Shown here: piece by piece, positions 8,254 to 14,617 of the stretch
Numbering within the stretch: the first letter of the stretch is position 1
Layout of the letters: each line of letters opens with the position of its first letter
NCBI GenBank assembly: GCA_946480675.1
Contig: CAMLKS010000021.1
Span: 1-14,617 of the forward strand
Length of the DNA: 14,617 bases
Direction: 5' to 3'
Origin: an uncultured Bacteroidota bacterium
GTDB taxonomy: Bacteria; Bacteroidota; Bacteroidia; Chitinophagales; Chitinophagaceae
Notes under the pieces: model-generated
Seen by the model: only the letters and a program-made list of their open reading frames with translations
What the model was told of the DNA's origin: nothing
Databases searched by the model: none
Position numbers and translations under genes: made by a program

Positions 8254-8931
8254 ATGAGAAGAATAATAGCACTGGCTTTGTGTCTTACAGCATGGAATGA
8301 CATCAACGCACAAGTATTTAAAAACAGGACTGCAAGCACAGCGCCGGAATTCATACTGGTACAATTGCCTACCAATAAGCAACTGGCAGAAGCCTATGCC
8401 AGGAAGGGGAATATAAAAAGTGCGGAAAATGCCCGGAAGGATGCAACAGAAGTTTCTAAACGTATGGTGATGGACTTTTCAGACAATTTCGATTTTTGCC
8501 CTGTGTACTATTTTTATGACAGCACTGCAAAACAAGTGCAGGACGGGGCACTGAAAGGTGTAGTGCTGGATAAGGATATGAAACCGGTTGCAAGCCCCAG
8601 GAAAAACGCAGCAGACACAAACTATAATATTGTTTACTTCGGATATCATGTGCTGACAACATCTGATTACCGGTCGGAAGGGGATGACAAAGACCCTTAC
8701 GATGCTGCTTATGCACCATTGGGAAGCGGGCAAAAACGTTTGGTAATGCTTACACACCGTTTTCAAAATATACTTACCGCTCAACCGCACCGAACAGGTA
8801 CGATACCTTCTAAGAAAAAAAGTGAAAAAAGCGTGAAGGATTATTATTACAACGAAACGTCTAAAAGCACATATTACAGGCCGTATGCCAGGAATCTGAA
8901 TAATGCATTGAGCCGATACTACTCCAACTAA
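8254..8931 (+). CDS. Secreted protein of unknown function
   Basis: I do not recognise this 225-residue protein. It starts with a signal peptide (MRRIIALALCLTAW, likely cleaved after Ala19 just before Gln20, the common Ala-Gln junction of Bacteroidota), so it is probably periplasmic or surface-exposed. No lipobox cysteine is present. The mature part has an Ala/Lys/Arg-rich helical segment (about 43-70), then a Tyr/Phe-rich region (FDFCPVYYFYDS, 79-90; YNIVYFGYHVL, 124-134), a stretch rich in Asp and Gly, a Lys/Ser-rich linker (about 186-196) and a Tyr-rich tail ending RYYSN. There is a single cysteine, at 82, in the mature part. It begins 45 bases after the DUF2723 stop, past a strong terminator, and no good promoter is visible in that gap; it may depend on read-through or an atypical promoter. 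The following terminator marks its end. Confidence 0.75.
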   Translation: MRRIIALALCLTAWNDINAQVFKNRTASTAPEFILVQLPTNKQLAEAYARKGNIKSAENARKDATEVSKRMVMDFSDNFDFCPVYYFYDSTAKQVQDGALKGVVLDKDMKPVASPRKNAADTNYNIVYFGYHVLTTSDYRSEGDDKDPYDAAYAPLGSGQKRLVMLTHRFQNILTAQPHRTGTIPSKKKSEKSVKDYYYNETSKSTYYRPYARNLNNALSRYYSN

Positions 8932-8945
8932 AAGCGTATTAAACT

Positions 8946-8980
8946 AAAAAAGCCTTCTCTGTGGAGAAGGCTTTTTGTTT
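8946..8980. terminator. Bidirectional terminator between the secreted-protein gene and tRNA-Cys
   Basis: GCCTTCTC (8952-8959) and GAGAAGGC (8964-8971) form a perfect 8-bp stem with a TGTG loop, extended by A-T pairing (five A before, five T after). The flanking A and T runs let it work in both directions: for the rightward gene ending at 8931 and for the leftward tRNA-Cys ending at 8982. Confidence 0.88.
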
Positions 8981-8981
8981 T

Positions 8982-9055
8982 TGGAGGTCACAAGCAGATT
9001 CGAACTGCTGTACGAGCTTTTGCAGAGCTCTGCCTAACCGCTCGGCCATGTGACC
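8982..9055 (-). tRNA. tRNA-Cys (anticodon GCA)
   Basis: The minus strand folds as a complete 71-nt tRNA plus an encoded CCA. The acceptor stem is GGTCACA/TGTGACC, the D arm is GCC...GGC, the anticodon stem is GAGCT/AGCTC with loop CTGCAAA, and the T arm is AGCAG/CTGCT around TTCGAAT. The variable loop is GTAC. Anticodon GCA and the U73 discriminator (T at 8985 on the minus strand) both fit cysteine. A promoter precedes it and a bidirectional terminator follows it. Confidence 0.97.
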
Positions 9056-9068
9056 GCTGAGTGGATTG

Positions 9069-9098
9069 CAAATGTAGTAAAAAATCGTTTCTTTACAA
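9069..9098 (-). promoter_or_regulatory. Promoter of tRNA-Cys
   Basis: On the minus strand TTG (9096-9098) is followed by a 19-base spacer and TACATTTG (9069-9076), an exact Bacteroidota -7 element. Transcription would start around 9062, a few bases before the mature 5' end at 9055. The element occupies most of the gap to the divergent phosphorylase gene. Confidence 0.7.
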
Positions 9099-9115
9099 GT
9101 ACTAAAAAATAAAGT

Positions 9116-10006
9116 ATGAATGCTTTACCATTTCATGGCATTGAAGCATCAGAATTGTTGCTCACAAACAAAGGCGCTGTATATCATTTAAACCTTGTAC
9201 CGGCGCAGCTTGCAGATACCATCATCACCGTAGGCGACCCCGCGAGAGTGCAAGCAGTATCCAAATACTTTGACAAGATAGAGTGTACAGTTTCTCACAG
9301 GGAATTTGTAACGCATACCGGTTATATAGGTGCCAAACGCATTAGTGTTATCAGTACCGGTATTGGTACAGATAATATTGACATTGTACTGAATGAGATA
9401 GATGCATTAGCTAATATTGATCTTTCTACACGAAAAATAAAACCGCAAACAAAGCAACTGAAAATCATACGCCTGGGTACCTGTGGTGCCCTGCATAAAA
9501 ACATACAACCGGGAAAACTTGTTTTATCGGCCTATGCCATAGGGCTGGACAACCTGATGCATTATTACAAGCTCCCTAATAATACCGACGAACAATATAT
9601 ACTGCATGAGTTTTCGCTGCACACACGGCTTGTAAACAGCATCATTACCCCCTATATAGCAGAGGCCAGCATACAGCTACGCAAATACTTCGGTAAAGAT
9701 TTTCATCATGGTATTACCATAACCAGCCCCGGGTTCTTTGCACCACAGGGGCGTGCATTGCGGGCACAACCTACTTTCCCACACCTGGTAGATGCACTGG
9801 CTACCTTTAATAGCCGTGATATGCAGGTGTTGAATTTTGAAATGGAAACATCGGGACTATATGGATTGGGAAAGATACTAGGCCATCAGTGTGTTTCCAT
9901 CAGCACGGTAACCAATAACCGCATTACAACACAGGCTATACATGATATGGATGTAGCTGTAGATGATATGATAAGAAAAACGCTTGCTATCATAGCAGGC
10001 ATATAA
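9116..10006 (+). CDS. Nucleoside phosphorylase, uridine phosphorylase type
   Basis: This 296-residue enzyme belongs to the PNP/UDP phosphorylase family, which splits nucleosides with phosphate to give the base and ribose-1-phosphate for salvage. Visible motifs are the phosphate-binding GDP (40-42), VISTGIGTDNIDI (78-90), RLGTCGAL (119-126) and FEMET (241-245), the ribose-binding FEME element. The family order and spacing are intact. Uridine phosphorylase is favoured because family resemblance is closer to that branch than to hexameric purine phosphorylase DeoD, but substrate specificity cannot be fixed by eye. It diverges from tRNA-Cys and is followed after 64 bases by lgt. The ATG at 9116 is the first in frame; the conserved core begins around residue 20. 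Confidence 0.9.
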   Translation: MNALPFHGIEASELLLTNKGAVYHLNLVPAQLADTIITVGDPARVQAVSKYFDKIECTVSHREFVTHTGYIGAKRISVISTGIGTDNIDIVLNEIDALANIDLSTRKIKPQTKQLKIIRLGTCGALHKNIQPGKLVLSAYAIGLDNLMHYYKLPNNTDEQYILHEFSLHTRLVNSIITPYIAEASIQLRKYFGKDFHHGITITSPGFFAPQGRALRAQPTFPHLVDALATFNSRDMQVLNFEMETSGLYGLGKILGHQCVSISTVTNNRITTQAIHDMDVAVDDMIRKTLAIIAGI

Positions 10007-10033
10007 GCTTCGCGCTGATTTAACAATTATCCT

Positions 10034-10063
10034 TTTGATAAGTCAGTTAATAGCCTAATTTCG
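10034..10063 (+). promoter_or_regulatory. Possible promoter of lgt
   Basis: TTTG (10034-10037), an 18-base spacer and TAATTTCG (10056-10063) match the Bacteroidota promoter with one mismatch in the -7 element. It ends only 7 bases before the ATG at 10071, so the transcript would have almost no leader. Confidence 0.45.
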
Positions 10064-10070
10064 CTGCCGT

Positions 10071-11360
10071 ATGTACCCGGATTTTCAACATTTATTAGAA
10101 AGCCTGACAGGCGCCGAGATGCCTGAATGGCTAAGCATATTCAAGACCTTTGGCCTGATGGTAGCCATTGCCTTCCTGGCCGCAGCGTGGACCATAGTGC
10201 AAGAGCTGAAACGTAAAGAGCAACAAGGCCTGATACAGCCCACCTATACAGAAGAAACAATAGGCAAACCTGTAACTATAAATGAGCTGGTCCTTTCGGG
10301 CATCCTGGGGTTCGTGTTGGGTTTTAAAGCAGGCGGTATGCTGGGCAATGCAGCAGAAGTAGCCCCTGACCCGATGGGGTATTTATTTTCTCTGAAAGGA
10401 AGTCTATTGGTGGGAATCGTTGGTGCTGCCATATTGGTGTATTTAAAATATGCTGAAAAGAAAAAACAACAACTGCCGGAGCCGCAAACAAGAAAAGTTG
10501 TGGTACACCCACATCAGCGCATAAGCGAGATAGTGATGATAGCTGCTGTAGGCGGGCTTGCCGGCGCCAAAATATTCAATGCATTTGAAACATGGGATGA
10601 CTTTATACAAAACCCTATGGAAAGCCTGTTATCTTCATCAGGCCTTACTTTTTATGGTGGCTTGATAGTGGCTACAGTAGCCTTGATGTATTATGCACGT
10701 AAGAATAACATCCCCTTCAAACACCTATGTGATGCTGCAGCACCGGGCCTGATATTGGCCTATGGCATAGGCAGGCTGGGTTGCCAGTTTGCCGGCGATG
10801 GCGACTGGGGTATTTTTAATAGTGCCTATGTTACCGACCCGGATGGTTCACTACGCCTGGCGGCTGCGGGTGAATTTCAAAACACCTTGAAAACGGCGCA
10901 CCAATATTTTGTTCGTGATTTCGGCAGCCTTGCTAATGTGCCGCATATCACAGCACCTGCCCCTGGTTGGCTCCCCGACTGGATGTTTGCCATGAATTAT
11001 CCGCATAATGTAAATAATGAAGGTGTGCAGATAGCCGGATGCATGGATAATTACTGCGCTGTTTTGCCGGCTGGAGTATTTCCTACTCCACTCTATGAGT
11101 TTGTAGCCTGCATGCTGATATTTGCCTTCCTGTGGGCTATACGCACACGATTGAAGTATGCGTGGCAGATGTTTGGCATCTACCTTATCTTCAACGGACT
11201 GGAGCGTTTCTTTGTAGAAAAAATACGTGTGAACTATAAATACGACTGGGGTTTCCTGCACCCGACACAGGCCGAGATCATTTCTACCGTACTGGTAATA
11301 GCCGGTATATTGATACTGGTAACGAGAAAAAAGAAGGCTGTGCCACAAACACCAGCTTAA
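10071..11360 (+). CDS. lgt: Prolipoprotein diacylglyceryl transferase
   Basis: Lgt moves diacylglycerol from phosphatidylglycerol to the lipobox cysteine of prolipoproteins in the inner membrane, the first step of lipoprotein maturation. The 429-residue protein has several membrane helices, and the Lgt signature is seen as GRLGCQFAGDGDWG (234-247), preceded by SGLTFYGGL (190-198) and followed by FPTPLYE (337-343) and NGLERFFVEKIR (375-386). At 429 residues it is longer than the roughly 290 of E. coli Lgt. The extra length lies in an N-terminal part with a linker (about 45-70) and in an insertion between the signature and the FPTPLYE motif (about 250-335) that contains GCMDNYC. Such extensions are usual for Bacteroidota Lgt. 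The ATG start is supported by MYPDFQHLL, how relatives begin. A strong terminator follows. Confidence 0.94.
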   Translation: MYPDFQHLLESLTGAEMPEWLSIFKTFGLMVAIAFLAAAWTIVQELKRKEQQGLIQPTYTEETIGKPVTINELVLSGILGFVLGFKAGGMLGNAAEVAPDPMGYLFSLKGSLLVGIVGAAILVYLKYAEKKKQQLPEPQTRKVVVHPHQRISEIVMIAAVGGLAGAKIFNAFETWDDFIQNPMESLLSSSGLTFYGGLIVATVALMYYARKNNIPFKHLCDAAAPGLILAYGIGRLGCQFAGDGDWGIFNSAYVTDPDGSLRLAAAGEFQNTLKTAHQYFVRDFGSLANVPHITAPAPGWLPDWMFAMNYPHNVNNEGVQIAGCMDNYCAVLPAGVFPTPLYEFVACMLIFAFLWAIRTRLKYAWQMFGIYLIFNGLERFFVEKIRVNYKYDWGFLHPTQAEIISTVLVIAGILILVTRKKKAVPQTPA

Positions 11361-11380
11361 TGCGATGTATAACTATTTGG

Positions 11381-11417
11381 AACCGTGCCTGTAGTATTGC
11401 AGGCACGGTTTTTATTT
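11381..11417 (+). terminator. Intrinsic terminator after lgt
   Basis: AACCGTGCCTG (11381-11391) pairs perfectly with CAGGCACGGTT (11400-11410) around an 8-base loop, followed by a T-rich tail. It ends only about 10 bases before the GTG start of the topoisomerase gene. Confidence 0.88.
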
Positions 11418-11427
11418 TCAGTATATC

Positions 11428-12549
11428 GTGGCGACTGCATCAATTCAAATATCGAACCCGACCGAAATAAAATTTACCCGTAAGAAGCTGGATAAATTGC
11501 ATATGGATACCGCCAGGAGCGCGGCGGCGATAGACCTTGTATATACCACTGATGCGAAAGCAGGCATTAGCCGTAAACAAAAGAATGGCGGGTGGACTTA
11601 TGTATACAACGGTAAAACTATAAAGGATAAAGAAACGCTGGACAGGATAAAGAAACTGGTGATACCACCGGCATGGCAAAATGTATGGATCAGCCCGATA
11701 GCCAATAGCCACCTGCAGGTAACAGGAACAGATGCCATGGGACGTAAGCAATACAAGTATCATACGCTATGGACAACACTACGTAACCAAACCAAATTCT
11801 CTCATCTGTATGAATTTGGGAAAGCATTACCCGCCATCAGGAAACAACTGGAAAAACACATGGCATTGCCGGGGCTACCGCATGAGAAGGTAATGGCTAC
11901 CATCATTGCTCTGCTGCAATGCACTTGCATACGTATTGGCAGCAATGAATATGAAAAGCTCTATGGTTCTTTCGGGCTGACCACCATGAAGGATAAACAT
12001 GTGCAGATAAATGGCAGTGAGGTAAAATTTGAGTTTAAAGGCAAAAAAGGTGTTTACCACAAAATAAACCTGAAAAGCAAAAAACTTGCTCGTATCGTTC
12101 AGCAATGCAGGGATATACCGGGTAAAGAATTATTCCAGTATTATGATGATAACGGCAAACGCAAGGCGGTGGATTCGGGTATGGTAAACAGTTACATTAA
12201 AACCATCAGTGGGGGTGATTTCACTGCCAAAGATTTCCGGACATGGGCAGGAACGCTGCAAGCTATCGAAGCCTTTAAGGAAAAAGGAACAGTGGATGGC
12301 ATTACGGCTACTAAGAAAGCTATAGTTGAAGTGCTGGACATGGTTGCCGAAAAGCTGGGTAATACACGGGCTGTATGTAAGAAATATTATGTGCACCCTA
12401 TAGTGATAGATCACTATACCAATAATACACTCCACACATTCCTGGAACAAAAAAATACTGCCGCTTGTGACGACAGTATTGAATTAAGTACAGATGAAAA
12501 AATAATGATGAAGATCTTGAAATCTACAGCTGCTAGTATTATAGTTTAA
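11428..12549 (+). CDS. DNA topoisomerase IB (poxvirus/bacterial type)
   Basis: This enzyme relaxes supercoils by nicking one strand through a 3'-phosphotyrosine link. At 373 residues from the GTG start it fits bacterial TopIB. The N-terminal domain contains GGWTYVYNGKTIKD (54-67) and LVIPPAW (77-83). The catalytic set is visible: Arg169 in CIRIGSNEY, a lysine in FKGKKG (203-208), Arg271 in DFRTWAGT, Asn312 at the position of the viral histidine, and the nucleophile Tyr321 in KKYYVHP. All key residues are present. The GTG start is kept because KKLDKLHMD (19-27) continues the family-like N terminus; an ATG at 11503 (residue 26) is the alternative. The start lies about 10 bases after the lgt terminator with no clear promoter. 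The stop codon overlaps the stop of the convergent map gene. Confidence 0.92.
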   Translation: MATASIQISNPTEIKFTRKKLDKLHMDTARSAAAIDLVYTTDAKAGISRKQKNGGWTYVYNGKTIKDKETLDRIKKLVIPPAWQNVWISPIANSHLQVTGTDAMGRKQYKYHTLWTTLRNQTKFSHLYEFGKALPAIRKQLEKHMALPGLPHEKVMATIIALLQCTCIRIGSNEYEKLYGSFGLTTMKDKHVQINGSEVKFEFKGKKGVYHKINLKSKKLARIVQQCRDIPGKELFQYYDDNGKRKAVDSGMVNSYIKTISGGDFTAKDFRTWAGTLQAIEAFKEKGTVDGITATKKAIVEVLDMVAEKLGNTRAVCKKYYVHPIVIDHYTNNTLHTFLEQKNTAACDDSIELSTDEKIMMKILKSTAASIIV

Positions 12550-13382
12550 GCAGTAACCGGCAAGTCTACCAGGTGCCCGGTGTTCAACTCAGGATTGGCA
12601 CGTTCTGCGGCTTCAATAGGTGCAAAGTTTGAAAGTGCTTCGCCCCTGTTCTTCCCAACTAATGTAGTATGCTCATAGTGCACAGAAGGTTTGCCATCGG
12701 CAGTAACGACCGTCCAGCCGTCTTCCAATGTCAGCACATCTTTTGTACCAAGGTTTATCATTGGCTCGATAGCTAATACCATACCTTGCTTCAGGCGTTT
12801 ACCATCGCCACGGCGGCCGTAGTTAGGTACTTGCGGGTCTTCATGCAGTTTCTTTCCTACACCGTGGCCCACCAATTCGCGCACCACACCATAACCATTC
12901 TGGCGGCCGGTAAGGTCTTCAACAGCAAAGGAGATATCTCCTACCCTATTATTTTCACGTGCCTGGTACACTGCATTCATTAGCGCTTCTTTGGTGATGC
13001 GCATCAGTTTCGATACTTCAGGCTTTACCTCACCAATAGCAAACGTATAGGCATGGTCACCGTGATATCCGTTCATGTATACGCCACAGTCAACAGATAT
13101 AATATCACCGTCTTTCAGCTCATAATTGCTGGGGAAACCATGTACAACCACCTCGTTTACCGAAATGCATAAAGATGCAGGGAATGGCGAAGACGCCGGC
13201 CCATACCCTTTGAAGGAAGGTACGCCACCATTGTCGCGTATAAAGGCCTCGGCCATTTTATCGATAGATAAAGTGGTGATGCCGGGCTTTAAAAAGTTTG
13301 CCACCTGTGTTAAGGTGGCAGTGACTGTTAAAGCACTTTTTCTGATCAGCTCAATTTCTTCTTTACTCCTAATATGTATCAT
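12546..13382 (-). CDS. map: Methionine aminopeptidase, type I
   Basis: The enzyme removes the initiator methionine from nascent proteins. It has 278 residues. The five metal ligands of the pita-bread fold are present: Asp98 and Asp109 (ISVDCGVYMNGYHGDHAYTF), His173 (GHGVGKKLHEDP), Glu206 (IEPM) and Glu237 (YEHTT). Catalytic His81 (VVHGFP) and His180 also match. The C terminus extends past the usual end with a polar tail of about 25 residues (NRGEALSN to the end). It follows secY after 17 bases and is surely co-transcribed, as in the spc ribosomal operon. Unusually, nothing follows it on this strand: the convergent topoisomerase gene overlaps its stop codon. No Shine-Dalgarno sequence is seen before the ATG. 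Confidence 0.97.
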   Translation of the reverse strand: MIHIRSKEEIELIRKSALTVTATLTQVANFLKPGITTLSIDKMAEAFIRDNGGVPSFKGYGPASSPFPASLCISVNEVVVHGFPSNYELKDGDIISVDCGVYMNGYHGDHAYTFAIGEVKPEVSKLMRITKEALMNAVYQARENNRVGDISFAVEDLTGRQNGYGVVRELVGHGVGKKLHEDPQVPNYGRRGDGKRLKQGMVLAIEPMINLGTKDVLTLEDGWTVVTADGKPSVHYEHTTLVGKNRGEALSNFAPIEAAERANPELNTGHLVDLPVTA

Positions 13383-13399
13383 TACTCAGAAATTCAATA

Positions 13400-14617
13400 T
13401 TATACAGCAGCACCAGCACTCTGACGGCCGGTGATGCGTCCTGTTTTCATCAGGCCATCGTATTGGCGCATCAGCAGGTGGCTTTCTATTTGTTGCAGTG
13501 TATCAAGGATAACACCAACACCTATCAGCATAGATGTACCACCGAAGAATGTTGAGAAACCGCTGGTAACACCTAACAGAGCAGCTATACCAGGCAGGAT
13601 ACCGGCTACCGCCAGGAACACAGCACCCGGCAGGGTGATACGGTCCATGATAGTAGCAATATAATCTGCTGTAGGTTCACCCGGTTTTACACCAGGGATA
13701 AAGCTGTTGTTACGTTTCAGGTTATCGGCCATCTCTGTTGGGTTGAAGATAAGTGCTGTATAGAAATAGGTAAATGCGATTACCAATACAGCATATATCA
13801 CGTTATACCACAGTGATGTGTGATCAGACATAGCACGTACGAAACCAGCTGCTGTTTCATTGTTAGAGAAACCGGCAATAGTAGCGGGGATGAACATGAT
13901 AGCCTGGGCAAAGATGATAGGCATAACACCCGCAGAGTTTACTTTCAGCGGTATGAAATCGCGTGAACCACCTGCTACTTCGCGTGCAGCATTATTGCTA
14001 CCTATGATGCGGCGTGCATAGTTCAACGGTATTTTACGGATACCTTGTGTCAGCAGGATAAGTCCTACTACCACAGCGATAAACACAGCGATCTCTATCA
14101 GGAATATCAGCAGACCACCGCCACCACCAAGGTTTTTAGCATCAAACTCCTGACCCAGTGAGTGAGGCAGACGAGCAAGGATACCAACCATGATGATAAG
14201 GGATGTACCATTACCAATACCTTTATCAGTTATCTTTTCACCCATCCACATTACAAACAATGTACCCGCAGTAAGTACTACTACAGTAGAAAGCCAGAAC
14301 AGGAATGCAGAGAATTCAGGAACGATAGCAGTACCGCTTTGTGTACGCAGGTAAGCTACATAAGCACTTGCCTGGAACACAGTAACCAATACAGTAAGGT
14401 AACGTGTGTACTGATTTATTTTACGGCGGCCGCTATCCTCACGTTGCATTTTAGCAATCTGTGGCACAACGATACCGGCCAGCTGCATAAAGATAGATGC
14501 AGAGATATAAGGCATAACACCTAACGCGAATACAGAGGCGCGGCTAAACGCACCACCTGCAAACATGTTGAACAGGCCAAGCAGGCCTTCCTGGCTGCCC
14601 TCAAGCACCAGCATATT
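13400..14617 (-). CDS. secY: Preprotein translocase subunit SecY (5' end outside the window)
   Basis: SecY is the channel of the Sec translocon in the inner membrane. The visible part is the C-terminal 405 residues, and the frame stays open to the right edge; an estimated 40-50 N-terminal residues are missing, so the internal ATG at 14614 is not the start. The plug and second-helix signature is present (GGAFSRASVFALGVMPYISAS and the following FMQL), then MQREDSGRRKINQYTRYL before helix 3, GEKITDKGIGNG, a glycine run (GGGGG), the cytoplasmic loop with VNSAGVMPIIFAQ, and FNPTEMADNLKRNNSFIPGVKPGEPT before helices 9-10. The tail contains HLLMRQYDGLMKTGRITGR. All expected elements are intact. It reads into map with a 17-base gap, as in the spc operon. 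Confidence 0.97.
   Translation of the reverse strand, partial: NMLVLEGSQEGLLGLFNMFAGGAFSRASVFALGVMPYISASIFMQLAGIVVPQIAKMQREDSGRRKINQYTRYLTVLVTVFQASAYVAYLRTQSGTAIVPEFSAFLFWLSTVVVLTAGTLFVMWMGEKITDKGIGNGTSLIIMVGILARLPHSLGQEFDAKNLGGGGGLLIFLIEIAVFIAVVVGLILLTQGIRKIPLNYARRIIGSNNAAREVAGGSRDFIPLKVNSAGVMPIIFAQAIMFIPATIAGFSNNETAAGFVRAMSDHTSLWYNVIYAVLVIAFTYFYTALIFNPTEMADNLKRNNSFIPGVKPGEPTADYIATIMDRITLPGAVFLAVAGILPGIAALLGVTSGFSTFFGGTSMLIGVGVILDTLQQIESHLLMRQYDGLMKTGRITGRQSAGAAV

Overview
The window looks like chromosomal core DNA from a member of the Bacteroidota, most likely the Chitinophagaceae or a close relative. The grounds are: (i) families largely confined to this phylum (a DUF2723 membrane protein, an IPExxxVDY protein, a small CxC lipoprotein); (ii) promoters of the Bacteroidota type (TTG/TTTG, 18-19 bp, TAnnTTTG) in front of several genes; (iii) no recognisable Shine-Dalgarno sequence at the starts inspected. 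Species-level placement is not possible from the sequence alone. There is no IS element, phage gene, CRISPR array, toxin-antitoxin pair or defence gene, and no gene-free stretch over 300 bases.

Layout, left to right. A small cysteine-rich lipoprotein gene (+) converges on a leftward block: an SPFH/band-7 membrane protein with its own terminator, then purA with its own promoter, a strongly acidic Asp-rich protein, and pabB (aminodeoxychorismate synthase component I). Divergent from the SPFH gene is a rightward block: the IPExxxVDY protein, then a 1041-residue DUF2723 (GT117-like) membrane protein whose last codons lie inside its terminator, then an unrecognised secreted 225-residue protein ending at a terminator that also serves a leftward tRNA-Cys gene. 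Further rightward genes are a uridine-phosphorylase-like nucleoside phosphorylase, lgt (lipoprotein diacylglyceryl transferase) and a poxvirus-type DNA topoisomerase IB. The topoisomerase gene converges on leftward map and secY, and its stop codon overlaps that of map within a shared TTAA. secY runs off the right edge.

Functionally the window is mostly housekeeping: purine synthesis and salvage, folate precursor synthesis, lipoprotein maturation, protein export and N-terminal methionine removal. lgt would lipidate lipoproteins such as the small one at the left edge after export through SecY. I did not find a convincing new multi-gene system. The points most worth checking are the Asp-rich protein behind purA, the unrecognised secreted protein, an 18-bp perfect dyad upstream of the DUF2723 promoter, and the interruption of the usual secY-map-infA ribosomal operon order by a convergent topoisomerase gene.
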